DNA of 64,000 nucleotides, taken from JAEKNW01 sp963678375. GTDB lineage: Bacteria; Cloacimonadota; Cloacimonadia; Cloacimonadales; JAFGVF01. Both the position numbers and the translations under genes were made by a program. The notes under the pieces were generated by a model. The model did no database searches. It saw only the letters and a list, made by a program, of their open reading frames with translations, and had not been told where the DNA came from. Where the stretch lies: positions 496,001-560,000 of the forward strand of contig OY782831.1 of NCBI GenBank assembly GCA_963678375.2, read 5' to 3'. Positions 27,115-35,750 of the stretch are shown piece by piece; position 1 is the stretch's first letter; each line of letters opens with the position of its first letter.

Positions 27115-29196
27115 ATGAAACAGAAATTTGTTTTCATTATGTTACTTGTTTTTTTAGGGAATTTGTGTTCAGTTGGCTTTATCATTGATTCTTCAGTAGA
27201 GAATACTTATGATTTAGTTAAATTAGATGAGGTATTTTATAACGTTAACATCGAAAATCAAGCTGCAATTGTAACAGTTGAAGAAACATTTATCAATAAT
27301 CTTGATAGGGAAATTACTCCACGTTATTATTTTCCTCTGGCTGAAGGAGCTTCTGCAATTATGTTACGTTGGTTTCAAAACAATCAATGGTATCAAGCTA
27401 ATATAAGTGCAAGCCCTCAAAATCCTCAAGGTGGTCCATCCAATCAACCTTACAATATTCAACAATATTTAGAGGATCAAATTCCAACGATATTTGATTT
27501 CCCTCTTGATTTACCTGCTGATGATTCTATTAAAGTTGAGTTTACTTATGTGCAACTATTGCCTTACGCCTATGGCCATGTCAATTTGTTTCTAAAAAAT
27601 AATTATCTTTCTCTTCAATCATCTATGTTAAGTCATCAAGAATTAAATATTGAATTAGTCTCTGATAGAGAAATCACAGCTTACACTATTGATCAAATAG
27701 GTAGCCAGTTTTCAGAAATAGGGGTTAACCAAGTTCATACTCATTATGAAATCTGGGAAGCACCTGCGTCACTAGATTATGATTTGGCTTTTTCTTTAAA
27801 CCAAGAAGAACTAGGCTTATGGTCTATGTCCACCTATCTCGATTCAGTAGTCGATAATCAAGAGAATGGTTTCTTTACTATGATAGTTGAACCTGACCCT
27901 AGTGAGAACACTGAAATTATTGATAAAGTATTTACCTTAATCATTGACACATCAGGTTCTATGAGTGGATCTAAAATGACACAAGCTAAGCAGGCAGCCA
28001 CTTATATAGTTAACAATTTAAACCAGGGTGATGTTTTCAACATTATAACTTTTGCTTCAGAGGCTTATTCTCTGTGGGAATCCCACCAAGAATATAATGC
28101 AGCAAACCAACAAGAAGCTTTAAGTTATATAACTACTTTATCAGCTGTAGGTTCAACAAATATCTCAGGAGCTTTCGATCTAGCTATACCTCAGTTCAAT
28201 AACTATACTGAAGATTCTGCAAACATTGTTATATTTATGACTGATGGTGAGCAAACCGAAGGAATTACTAATACAAATCAATTAATCAGTCATATTAGTA
28301 ATTTATTTTCTGTTTGTGATGCTCCTGTTTATCTTTTCAACTTTGGTATTGGTTATTCCACCAATGAAGTACTTTTATCTACAACAAGTAATAATCACAA
28401 TGGTTTTGCCACCTACTTAGGAAATGAAGAACTTTATGAAGTAATCACAGAATTTTATAACATGATTAGGAATCCAGTAATGTTAAGTCCTGAGATTTCT
28501 GTATCACCAGCTAATATTTTAGTGGATTTACACCCAGTTTCCTTACCAAATCTTTATAAAGGCAAACAGATGATTATTAGCGGTCGTTATAATGAACCTG
28601 TTGATATAGAGATTACCTTTTCTGGTTTGGCTTACGGTAATGAAGTATCTTATCAATATAGCCTTGCTCTTGCTGATTCTAGCATCACCAACTACGCTTT
28701 CTTACCAAAAGTATGGGCTAAACAGAAAATTGAAGACTTACTAAGGGAATATTATACATATCCAGAATATTCAAGTACTGCTCAAGAATTAAAAGATGAA
28801 ATTATAGAATTAAGTCAGCTTTGGGGAATTATAACTGAGTTTACCAGTTTTACTGGGGATGGAGTTGATAATTATGATGAAGAACTTGAGCAGAATCAAG
28901 TTGAAGATACTTCAGTTATCAGCTTATTAGGTAATTACCCTAATCCTTTCAATCCTGAAACTCAGATTAGATTCGAAGTAAAAGAAGATATAAATGATAT
29001 TATGTTTATAAAAATTTATAATCTCAAAGGTCAATTAATCAAAGTGCTAGAGGTTAAAGTCAATTCCAAAGGCCAATACTCAGTAGTTTGGAAGGGTGAT
29101 AACCAGAATAATAAGCCTGTTGCTTCTGGTGTCTATTTCTATAAAATTGAATATGCTAATCATTCAGCTCATGGTAAAATGATCTTAATGAAATAG
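27115..29196 (+). CDS. Secreted VIT/VWA-domain protein with Por-type sorting domain
   Basis: A 693-residue exported protein built like the inter-alpha-trypsin-inhibitor heavy chain. It has a signal peptide (about 1-22), a VIT domain (about 35-165, with VEETFINNLDREITPRYYF), a VWA domain (about 280-450) with an intact MIDAS (DTSGSMSGSK, FMTDGEQTEG), a beta-rich segment, and a sorting domain (LLGNYPNPFNPETQIRF to MILMK). VWA MIDAS sites bind ligand proteins through a divalent metal; the target here is unknown. GGAAGGGAGG upstream of ATG 27115 gives a strong start. Confidence 0.88.
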   Translation: MKQKFVFIMLLVFLGNLCSVGFIIDSSVENTYDLVKLDEVFYNVNIENQAAIVTVEETFINNLDREITPRYYFPLAEGASAIMLRWFQNNQWYQANISASPQNPQGGPSNQPYNIQQYLEDQIPTIFDFPLDLPADDSIKVEFTYVQLLPYAYGHVNLFLKNNYLSLQSSMLSHQELNIELVSDREITAYTIDQIGSQFSEIGVNQVHTHYEIWEAPASLDYDLAFSLNQEELGLWSMSTYLDSVVDNQENGFFTMIVEPDPSENTEIIDKVFTLIIDTSGSMSGSKMTQAKQAATYIVNNLNQGDVFNIITFASEAYSLWESHQEYNAANQQEALSYITTLSAVGSTNISGAFDLAIPQFNNYTEDSANIVIFMTDGEQTEGITNTNQLISHISNLFSVCDAPVYLFNFGIGYSTNEVLLSTTSNNHNGFATYLGNEELYEVITEFYNMIRNPVMLSPEISVSPANILVDLHPVSLPNLYKGKQMIISGRYNEPVDIEITFSGLAYGNEVSYQYSLALADSSITNYAFLPKVWAKQKIEDLLREYYTYPEYSSTAQELKDEIIELSQLWGIITEFTSFTGDGVDNYDEELEQNQVEDTSVISLLGNYPNPFNPETQIRFEVKEDINDIMFIKIYNLKGQLIKVLEVKVNSKGQYSVVWKGDNQNNKPVASGVYFYKIEYANHSAHGKMILMK

Positions 29197-29232
29197 CCTA
29201 ATCTAGATAATTCTAACATTGACTCATAAATA

Positions 29233-29262
29233 AAGGCCTCCTTCTTGGGGGGCTTTTTTATG
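29233..29262 (+). terminator. Intrinsic terminator after VIT/VWA gene
   Basis: A GC-rich stem (GCCTCC with GGGGGC, one wobble) around a short TTCTT-containing loop is followed by a run of T on the plus strand, about 40 bases after the stop codon. Confidence 0.8.
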
Positions 29263-29363
29263 GTCTAATCTTAAATGAGTAAAATTTACAATTAATATCA
29301 TTTAATGAGAGTATTCACTTGTAATTTTTTCTAAGTTAGTTATATTTTATTAGAGGAGTAATT

Positions 29364-30314
29364 ATGAAAAATATCAAACCAAGATTAGTTTTGAGTAAAT
29401 GTATTAACTTTGAAGCCTGCCGTTATAATGGTTTAATGATTAAATCAGCCATAGTTGAAAAACTTAAAGATTATGTTGAATTTATTACAGTATGTCCTGA
29501 AGTAGAGATTGGTTTACCTGTACCAAGAGAATCTATTAGATTAATCCGTCAAGATGATGAAGTTAGATTAGTAAAATCAATGGCAGGAGAAGACTTCACA
29601 GATAAAATGATATCCTTTTCTAAAGACTTTGTTGGTAATTTAAAAGGTATTGATGGTTTCATTTTAAAAAGTAGATCCCCTTCATGTGGTATGAAGGATG
29701 TAAAGTTATATTCAGGCATAGGAAAAATACCTGCAATATCAACTAAGAGTGTTGGTTTGTTTGCCCAAGAAGTTTATACTAAATATGGTCATTTGGCAAT
29801 AGAAGATGAAGGTCGACTTACCAACCTACAATTAAGGGAACACTTTTTAACAAAGATCTATACTTTAGCAGAGTTTAGAAATTTACCACGAACTATGAAA
29901 GACTTAGTAGATTTTCATGCCTCCAATAAATATCTTTTCATGGCTTATAACCAGTCCAAACTTAGAGAAGCAGGTAAAATTGTTGCTAACCATGAAAAAC
30001 TTCCTCTTTCTGAGGTATTCGCTAGATATCAAGATAAATTATATCAAATTTTCCAAAAAGCTGCTAATATTTCTACTAATATAAATGTACTTATGCACAT
30101 TTTTGGTTATTTTTCCAAGGAATTAAATAGTGATGAGAAGGCTCATTTCTTAGAACAATTAGATTTATATAGACAAAAGAAAATCCCTTTAATAGTTGTA
30201 ATTACAGTTCTGAACTCATGGTTAATGAGATTTAAACAAGCCTATTTATCTAAGCAAAGATATTTTAATCCTTTTCCAAAGGAATTGATGTCTATAAGTG
30301 ATTCTGGTAAATAA
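29364..30314 (+). CDS. TudS-like (DUF523) protein fused to DUF1722/YbgA domain
   Basis: A 316-residue cytosolic fusion. The N-terminal half (about 5-150) is DUF523, whose characterised member TudS is a [4Fe-4S] thiouracil desulfidase; cysteines lie in SKCINFEAC, TVCPEVEIGLPVPRE and SRSPSCGMKD. The C-terminal half (about 175-310) is DUF1722, with LREHFLTKIYTLAEFR and FMAYNQSKLREAGKIV. The fusion is common in bacteria. Desulfidation of thio-nucleobases is an inference from the family. RBS GAGGAG precedes ATG 29364; the gene stands alone. Confidence 0.88.
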   Translation: MKNIKPRLVLSKCINFEACRYNGLMIKSAIVEKLKDYVEFITVCPEVEIGLPVPRESIRLIRQDDEVRLVKSMAGEDFTDKMISFSKDFVGNLKGIDGFILKSRSPSCGMKDVKLYSGIGKIPAISTKSVGLFAQEVYTKYGHLAIEDEGRLTNLQLREHFLTKIYTLAEFRNLPRTMKDLVDFHASNKYLFMAYNQSKLREAGKIVANHEKLPLSEVFARYQDKLYQIFQKAANISTNINVLMHIFGYFSKELNSDEKAHFLEQLDLYRQKKIPLIVVITVLNSWLMRFKQAYLSKQRYFNPFPKELMSISDSGK

Positions 30315-30392
30315 AGGTAAAATTGTTTGTTTGAAAATCATAATTCTTTAAAGAATTAAAAATAATGCAACAACTTATCCAGAGGAGTTAAT

Positions 30393-31538
30393 ATGAGAAA
30401 ACGAGTATCAATATTTATGTTTATAGATGCTTTTGGTTGGGAAATCCAAAAGAAGTATAAATTTTTAGAAGACTTACTACCCTATCGATATCCTGCACAG
30501 ATGCAATTTGGATACTCTTGTACAGCCATTCCAACTATACTTACAGGAAAAAGACCAACAGAACACAAGCATTTAACTTTCTATTATTACAATCCCCAAG
30601 ATAGTCCATTTAAGGCTTTTAAATACCTGAAATTCCTACCAAAGACAATTTTTGATAGGTGGAGATTTCGTCACCAATTCTCTAAAATCATCAAAAAAAT
30701 AAATGGTTATACTGGCTATTTCGAAATCTACTCCATGCCTTTTGAACGTTTACCTTACTATGATTATATTGAAAAAAAAGATCTCTTCATCCCCGGCGGA
30801 TTAGCTCCTGTAAAGAATTTAGCTGATGTATTAGAAGAGAAGAAAATCTCATATCATATCTCAAATTGGCGTTTATCTGAAGCAGAAAATATTCAGGCTT
30901 TAGAAGATGATATAAAAGCTGAAAAAATAGATTTTGCTTTCCTTTACACTGCTAGTATGGATGGTTTGCTCCATAATGTCACAAAGGATGGGAAAGAAAT
31001 TCAACCTAAACTTGATTGGTATGCAGACAAGATTAAAAGTCTTATTAAAGAGGTCGAAAAACACTATGAAGATTATTCTCTTTTTGTTATGTCTGATCAT
31101 GGTATGACAAGTCTAACTCATGAAGTTGATGTTAAAAAAGAAATCGAGTCTTTGGGTTTCAGATGGGGTATCGATTATGTAGCTCTTTATGACTCTACAA
31201 TGGTACATTTCTGGTTTTTAAATGACAAGTGCAGACCTCACATCATGAAAAAAGCTGAATCTATACCATACTCCCACTTTGTTTCAACAGCTGATAAAGT
31301 TAAATATGGAATTGATTTTGAAGATAATATGTATGGAGAAGAAATCCTGTTAATGGACCCAGGAGTACAAGTAGTACCTTCTGACATGGGTATTAAGTCT
31401 CTACCTGGTATGCATGGATTTTCTCCTGATCATGAAGATTCTTATGCAGCTTGGATGGGAACTGATCCTCTTGATAATCCACCAAATTGGGTTGGAGATT
31501 ACTTCACTATTATGTCTGACTATATGGATAAAAGCTAA
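30393..31538 (+). CDS. Alkaline-phosphatase-superfamily hydrolase (phosphodiesterase/pyrophosphatase-like)
   Basis: A 381-residue protein without a signal peptide. Metal-site motifs of the AP superfamily are present: FMFIDAFGWE at the N-terminus, a nucleophile segment GYSCTAIPTILTGKRPTEH, YTASMDGLLH, VMSDHGMTSL, and a late GMHGFSPDHEDSYAAW. The order fits type I phosphodiesterase/nucleotide pyrophosphatases more than classical alkaline phosphatases. The substrate (nucleotide sugar, phosphonate or lipid headgroup) cannot be told. GAGGAG precedes the start. It is probably expressed alone. Confidence 0.82.
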   Translation: MRKRVSIFMFIDAFGWEIQKKYKFLEDLLPYRYPAQMQFGYSCTAIPTILTGKRPTEHKHLTFYYYNPQDSPFKAFKYLKFLPKTIFDRWRFRHQFSKIIKKINGYTGYFEIYSMPFERLPYYDYIEKKDLFIPGGLAPVKNLADVLEEKKISYHISNWRLSEAENIQALEDDIKAEKIDFAFLYTASMDGLLHNVTKDGKEIQPKLDWYADKIKSLIKEVEKHYEDYSLFVMSDHGMTSLTHEVDVKKEIESLGFRWGIDYVALYDSTMVHFWFLNDKCRPHIMKKAESIPYSHFVSTADKVKYGIDFEDNMYGEEILLMDPGVQVVPSDMGIKSLPGMHGFSPDHEDSYAAWMGTDPLDNPPNWVGDYFTIMSDYMDKS

Positions 31539-31827
31539 AAAAATAGTTAAATAGCTTCTTTTGCTTATTATAATTGATGGTTGGCAAGCAAAATCACTAA
31601 AATAAAGAATAACATAAAGATGTCTTGACAGAATATCAAGATTGAAACAATTGGAATATACATAATTTGTTTGTCAAAATATATGAAGTAAATATTAACA
31701 GAAAATAAGGCTTAGATTGGGAATTTATTATTTTTTGATAAAATCCTTGACAGATATTCTAAAGTTATAATTTTAAATACTTTATATAATAAAAAAGAAT
31801 AAAATATTGTTATAATAAGGAGAAGAA

Positions 31828-32115
31828 ATGACAAAAGCAGATTTAGTAAAAATCATAGCTAATGAGACTGGTATTATCAGAAAAGACGTAAGTGTAATTG
31901 TAGATAGTTTCTTCAATACTACAAAAGATTGTTTAAAAGAAGGAAACCATATCGAAATCAGAGGATTTGGTACTTTCAAGTTGAAACAAAGAAAAGCTAG
32001 AACTGGAAGAAACCCTAGAACTGACGCTACTATACCAGTACCTGAAAGAACAGTTCCTACTTTTAAATTCTCTCGTGAATTTAAAAATGATATAATAGAC
32101 ACATTTAAAAAATAA
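31828..32115 (+). CDS. HU/IHF-family DNA-binding protein
   Basis: A 95-residue nucleoid protein of the HU family: helical N-terminus (TKADLVKIIANETG), the IEIRGFGTFKLKQRKARTGR turn and the DNA-inserting beta-arm NPRTDATIPVPERTVPTF ending in FKFSREFK. The arm Pro sits in the usual position. RBS AAGGAG precedes ATG 31828. Eleven bases downstream lies a tiny basic peptide gene in the same transcript. Confidence 0.95.
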   Translation: MTKADLVKIIANETGIIRKDVSVIVDSFFNTTKDCLKEGNHIEIRGFGTFKLKQRKARTGRNPRTDATIPVPERTVPTFKFSREFKNDIIDTFKK

Positions 32116-32126
32116 GGAGAAAGATC

Positions 32127-32216
32127 ATGCCTTGTGGAAAGAAAAGAAAAAGACATAAAATCTCTACACATAAGAGAAAGAAAAGACTTCGTAAAAACAG
32201 ACATAAGAAAAAATAA
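32127..32216 (+). CDS. 29-residue AURKAIP1/COX24-domain (ribosome-associated type) peptide
   Basis: A very basic peptide starting MPCGKKRKRHKISTHKRKKR and ending in RHKKK. The pattern matches the small bacterial proteins with an AURKAIP1/COX24 domain, related to mitochondrial mS38 and mycobacterial bS22, which bind rRNA in the small subunit. The start is ATG 32127 with AAGGAG seven bases upstream. It is coupled to the HU gene and followed by a strong terminator. Too short for routine gene callers. Confidence 0.85.
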   Translation: MPCGKKRKRHKISTHKRKKRLRKNRHKKK

Positions 32217-32238
32217 TTTTTAGAATAAATTGTGAATT

Positions 32239-32263
32239 AAGCTCTCTTCGGAGAGCTTTTTTT
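32239..32263 (+). terminator. Intrinsic terminator with UUCG loop
   Basis: A perfect 8-bp stem (32239-32246 with 32251-32258) closes a TTCG tetraloop and runs into seven T residues. It ends the HU/AURKAIP1-type transcript. Confidence 0.93.
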
Positions 32264-32600
32264 GTGTAAGGAAACTGGAATACTATGAATTGGCAGCAAG
32301 ATGCATCCACTCCATTCAATCTAGCTCCGAAAGTCAGAGAAGTTGACTTTATCAACACTCTGAGTTTTTGGTCTCTTTTTGCAAAAAGAGATCGCTAATA
32401 GATTTACTTAAACTCAAGCAAGATAGTATTTAAATACATCGCAGAGAAGAGTTTGGGTAAAGATATAGCGACTTTATGAATTGCTTTTTGTCCTATATTT
32501 TTCAAAGAATAATTGACTTTCTAAAAAATATGGGCTTTTGTCAAAGGTATGAAAGCCAAACAAAAGTTTGGCTTTCTTTAGTATTTATTTTATAGATTAG
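32264..32600. other. Intergenic region between HU operon and glnS
   Basis: A 337-base gap between converging genes. It contains a short frame (32285-32398, 37 codons, starting MNWQQDASTPFNLAPKVREV) that resembles nothing I know and has no good ribosome binding site, and the glnS hairpin at 32550-32577. The rest shows nothing. Confidence 0.4.
32550..32577 (-). terminator. Hairpin terminator downstream of glnS
   Basis: A perfect 10-bp stem (32552-32561 with 32566-32575) with a 4-base loop lies 24 bases beyond the glnS stop. The T-run is short on either strand, so efficiency is uncertain. Confidence 0.6.
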
Positions 32601-34307
32601 TTATTTTTTCTTAATCTTAGCCCAAGCATCTTTTAAAGTTACTGTTCTATTGAATACAGGTTTTTCTGGACTAGAATATCTAGAATCTAAGATGAAGTAA
32701 CCAATCCTTTCAAACTGATAGTTAACTCCGACTTTAGCCTTAGCTAATTCTGGTTCAACAAAACAGTTGGAAATTACTTCTAAAGAGTTTGGATTCATAT
32801 AATCAATAAACGTTTTACCTTCTTCTTTCTTATTTGGGTTCTCTTCTGAGAATAGATTATTAAGCACTCTAACTTCTACTTGTTTAGCATGTTGCGCAGA
32901 AACCCAATGCATAGTTGCTTTAACTTTTCTACCATCTGGGGCATTACCACCCTTAGTGTCTGGGTCATAAGTACAATGAATTTCAGTTATTTTACCATTC
33001 TCATCCTTAATAATATCATGGCATTTAATAAAATAAGCATATCGAAGTCTTACTTCCCTACCTTGTGAAAGTCTGTAGAATTTCTTAGGTGCATCTTCCA
33101 TAAAATCATCTTGTTCAATATATAATTCTCTAGAGAAAGGCACTAAGCGACTACCATCTTCTGGTCTTTCTGGATTGTTTACCGCTTCTAGCCATTCATC
33201 TTGGCCTTCTGGATAATTAGTTATAACAACTTTTAAAGGATTAAGTACCCCCATCATTCTTAAAGCACTTTTGTTTAGAACTTGTCTAACATGGTATTCT
33301 AAAAGTGCTAACTCAACTGTTGAATTTCTTTTAGCTAGACCAACATCCTCACAGAAATTTCTGATTGCTTCAGCAGGATAACCTTTTCTTCTTAAACCAC
33401 AAAGAGTAGGCATTCTTGGATCATCCCAACCGTCAACAATTTCCTTATCTACAAGTTCTTTAAGCTTTCTTTTAGAAGTAACAGTATGTGATAACTCAAG
33501 TCTGGCGAATTCTATTTGTTGAGGATGATAGAGTTCTAAAGCTTCTAAGAACCAATCATATAGAGCTCTATTATTTTGGAATTCTAAAGTACATAAAGAG
33601 TGAGTAATTTTTTCAATAGAATCCTCTAAACAATGGGCAAAGTCATACATAGGATAAATATGCCACTTATCTCCAGTTTGATGGTGGTGAGCATGTCTAA
33701 TTCTATAAATGAGGGGATCTCGCATCTTCATATTAGAGTGAGACATATCAATCTTAGCTCTTAAAGTGTATTGACCTTCAGCAAAATCACCATTCTTCAT
33801 ACCTTCTAAGAGAGCTAAACTTTCTTCAACAGGTCTATCACGATCTGGTGATGGTTTACCTGCTTCTTTAACAGTTCCACGATACTCTTTTATCTCTTCA
33901 AGCGAAAGAGAACAAACATAGGCAAGACCTTTCTTAATAAGCATTTGCGCATATTTGTAAAATTTATCAAAATATTGTGAAGCATAATAAAGTCTATCTT
34001 CCCAATCATAGCCCAACCATTTAATATCTTCTTGGATTGAATCTACATATTCTACATCTTCTGTTGTAGGATTAGTGTCATCAAATCTAAGATTTGTTAA
34101 GCCATTATAATCTTTAGCAATTCCAAAATCTACGACTATAGCTTTGGCATGTCCTATATGCAAATAGCCATTAGGTTCTGGTGGAAAACGTGTATGTACT
34201 CTTCCGTCGTACTTTCCGCTTTCAATATCTTTATCTATTATCTGTCTAATAAAATCTCTCTTTTCAGGTCTTTCTGAAGAGGAAGATTCTGTATTTTTAT
34301 TAACCAT
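32601..34307 (-). CDS. glnS: Glutaminyl-tRNA synthetase
   Basis: A 568-residue class I synthetase that charges tRNA-Gln. The HIGH motif is in PEPNGYLHIGHAKAI, the KMSKS equivalent in TVTSKRKLKEL, and LRFDDTNPTTEDVEYVDSI is typical of GlnRS. The C-terminal beta-barrel anticodon domain spans about 350-560. The start is ATG 34307, preceded by AAAGGATG; the frame stays open to a TTG at 34418, but that extension has no family support and length without it matches GlnRS. Presence of GlnRS implies direct glutaminylation. Confidence 0.95.
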   Translation of the reverse strand: MVNKNTESSSSERPEKRDFIRQIIDKDIESGKYDGRVHTRFPPEPNGYLHIGHAKAIVVDFGIAKDYNGLTNLRFDDTNPTTEDVEYVDSIQEDIKWLGYDWEDRLYYASQYFDKFYKYAQMLIKKGLAYVCSLSLEEIKEYRGTVKEAGKPSPDRDRPVEESLALLEGMKNGDFAEGQYTLRAKIDMSHSNMKMRDPLIYRIRHAHHHQTGDKWHIYPMYDFAHCLEDSIEKITHSLCTLEFQNNRALYDWFLEALELYHPQQIEFARLELSHTVTSKRKLKELVDKEIVDGWDDPRMPTLCGLRRKGYPAEAIRNFCEDVGLAKRNSTVELALLEYHVRQVLNKSALRMMGVLNPLKVVITNYPEGQDEWLEAVNNPERPEDGSRLVPFSRELYIEQDDFMEDAPKKFYRLSQGREVRLRYAYFIKCHDIIKDENGKITEIHCTYDPDTKGGNAPDGRKVKATMHWVSAQHAKQVEVRVLNNLFSEENPNKKEEGKTFIDYMNPNSLEVISNCFVEPELAKAKVGVNYQFERIGYFILDSRYSSPEKPVFNRTVTLKDAWAKIKKK

Positions 34308-34677
34308 AGCTATATCATCCTTTATAAAATTTTCTGAACTAATATAAATGCTGTTACTATTAGTCAAGTCAAATCTTTCTTTAAGTTCATTATTGTTACT
34401 GTCTTCATAATATTCCAATGATAAGTTGGGTAAGTAACAATCAAGGATAGATGAAATCCTATCTTCTGTTAACAGAAAAATACTTATTTGATAAGCAAGA
34501 ACTTTTTCAATCTTTTCCTTTTCTGTCGGAAGGTGGACTTTCAGTCCGCCATCTTTACCCAGAGAATGAAGAAAATAGACAAAAGCTTGATATTAGGCGG
34601 AGAGAATCTCCACCGTAAGACGGAAGATGCAAGAATACGGTAATGAAGGATGATTACAGTAATTTTTTTTAAAAATA
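34308..34677. other. Intergenic region upstream of glnS with hairpins
   Basis: A 370-base gap. It has an 8-bp hairpin (34532-34539 with 34543-34550), a second imperfect one near 34597-34615 (GGCGGAGA with TCTCCACC) and a GCAAGAATAC element. These resemble the hairpin pair at 51958-51998 and may be the same intergenic repeat family. A GTAACAATCAAG string near 34430-34445 also recurs at 13770 and 56328. No gene seen. Confidence 0.4.
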
Positions 34678-35475
34678 TTATTTTCCCTCAATTATAAGTT
34701 GTCTAAGTATTTTAAGATTATCAATGAACTTTTCTGGATCGATTACAATATGTTTAAAAAAAATTCCCCCTCTATACCTACGGTATTTTACTGGATGATG
34801 ACCTCCATGTTCCAGAATTTTGTAGTCTTCAAAAATATCTGCATAAAAATTACTAATCTTATCTATCTTCCACACGTGAACACCCTCAAGCCACATTTTA
34901 TAATCAAACCTATTGAGTTCCCATTCTGAATAAAGTAATTTAAATTTTTTTAATAATAATGGCATAAGCTCTTCTATAAGAAAATCAAGAAAAAATATTT
35001 TCTCTTCTTTATTGGATTTCTCCCATATTATTTTTGACGTACAGATTGAAATTATTAGCTCCACATCAGGAAACAAATTATAATAATCAATCTGATCTAT
35101 CTCCTTTGCCCATGTTGTATCTATAAAGCTCTTTATTATATCATTTCTATTTGGTTTATTTTCAAGATATTTTATCAGATAAAGTCCTCTTTCATAATCT
35201 TTTAATGACTTATATGCTGCAGTGAAGGATAAGCTATCTAAAGAAGCTAATACTTTTTCTCTTCTCTCATCTTCTGTTACTATTTTAATTGGTCTTTGAT
35301 ATTCCATATTAATAGTATCTGGCTTAGATTTTTCTTTCACTATTATCATCTTTGAGTCAGCCTTTAAGCTTGCATTTTCACCATTAAGATTTTTACCAGC
35401 GAAGCCTGTTAAATTTGCATGCAAACAACTCAAAGAAAACAAGGATATAATAAATAGTAAGGTGTTTTTTTTCAC
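34678..35475 (-). CDS. Exported protein of unknown function
   Basis: A 265-residue protein I do not recognise. It has a signal peptide (about 1-20, ending CLHAN), a short low-complexity linker, and a mostly helical region rich in charged and aromatic residues (about 75-265), with an HHPVKYRRYRGGIFFKH stretch near the C-terminus. No sorting domain is present, so it is probably periplasmic. The start is GTG 35475, seven bases after AGGAG. A near-consensus promoter lies at 35514-35542. Confidence 0.6.
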   Translation of the reverse strand: MKKNTLLFIISLFSLSCLHANLTGFAGKNLNGENASLKADSKMIIVKEKSKPDTINMEYQRPIKIVTEDERREKVLASLDSLSFTAAYKSLKDYERGLYLIKYLENKPNRNDIIKSFIDTTWAKEIDQIDYYNLFPDVELIISICTSKIIWEKSNKEEKIFFLDFLIEELMPLLLKKFKLLYSEWELNRFDYKMWLEGVHVWKIDKISNFYADIFEDYKILEHGGHHPVKYRRYRGGIFFKHIVIDPEKFIDNLKILRQLIIEGK

Positions 35476-35513
35476 TTTTTTACTCCTAATACTTGGGTTT
35501 AAAAGTATAAGTC

Positions 35514-35542
35514 ATTATAAAAGCTAAGATATGACTTGTCAA
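35514..35542 (-). promoter_or_regulatory. Sigma-70-type promoter
   Basis: On the minus strand TTGACA (35542-35537), a 17-base spacer and TATAAT (35519-35514): an exact consensus match, 39 bases upstream of the GTG start of the unknown exported protein. Confidence 0.85.
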
Positions 35543-35646
35543 TTAATATTTGTATTTTGTGATCTTTTTTTATTAATATCAAAATCATCTACTAAAGACT
35601 ACTAGCAACCATTGATCCTTGTGTTGCTTTTTATTATGCAATACAT

Positions 35647-35674
35647 AAATGGCACGACTATTGCCGTGCCATTT
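35647..35674. terminator. Bidirectional hairpin downstream of the 2038-residue protein gene
   Basis: A perfect 10-bp stem (35647-35656 with 35665-35674) with an 8-base loop lies between two minus-strand genes, 77 bases past the stop of the large gene. T-richness is modest on both strands. Confidence 0.55.
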
Positions 35675-35750
35675 TGATATATTTTATCATTTTGCCCATG
35701 CCTGAAAACCCTTTATAATTGGGTTCTAAAGGTCATGGGGTCATATAATA

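Noticed and set aside
32285..32398. 37-codon plus-strand frame after the HU terminator
   Set aside because: No clear ribosome binding site, no resemblance to a known protein, and it starts after a strong terminator.
34308..34418. N-terminal extension of glnS to a TTG at 34418
   Set aside because: The extension is Asn/Ser-rich, has no counterpart in GlnRS, and a well-placed ATG with a ribosome binding site lies at 34307.
35649..35664. TGGCACGACTATTGCC on the plus strand, a near-perfect sigma-54 promoter sequence
   Set aside because: It is one arm of the perfect hairpin 35647-35674 and points into the 3' end of a minus-strand gene, with no plus-strand gene downstream, so it is probably chance.
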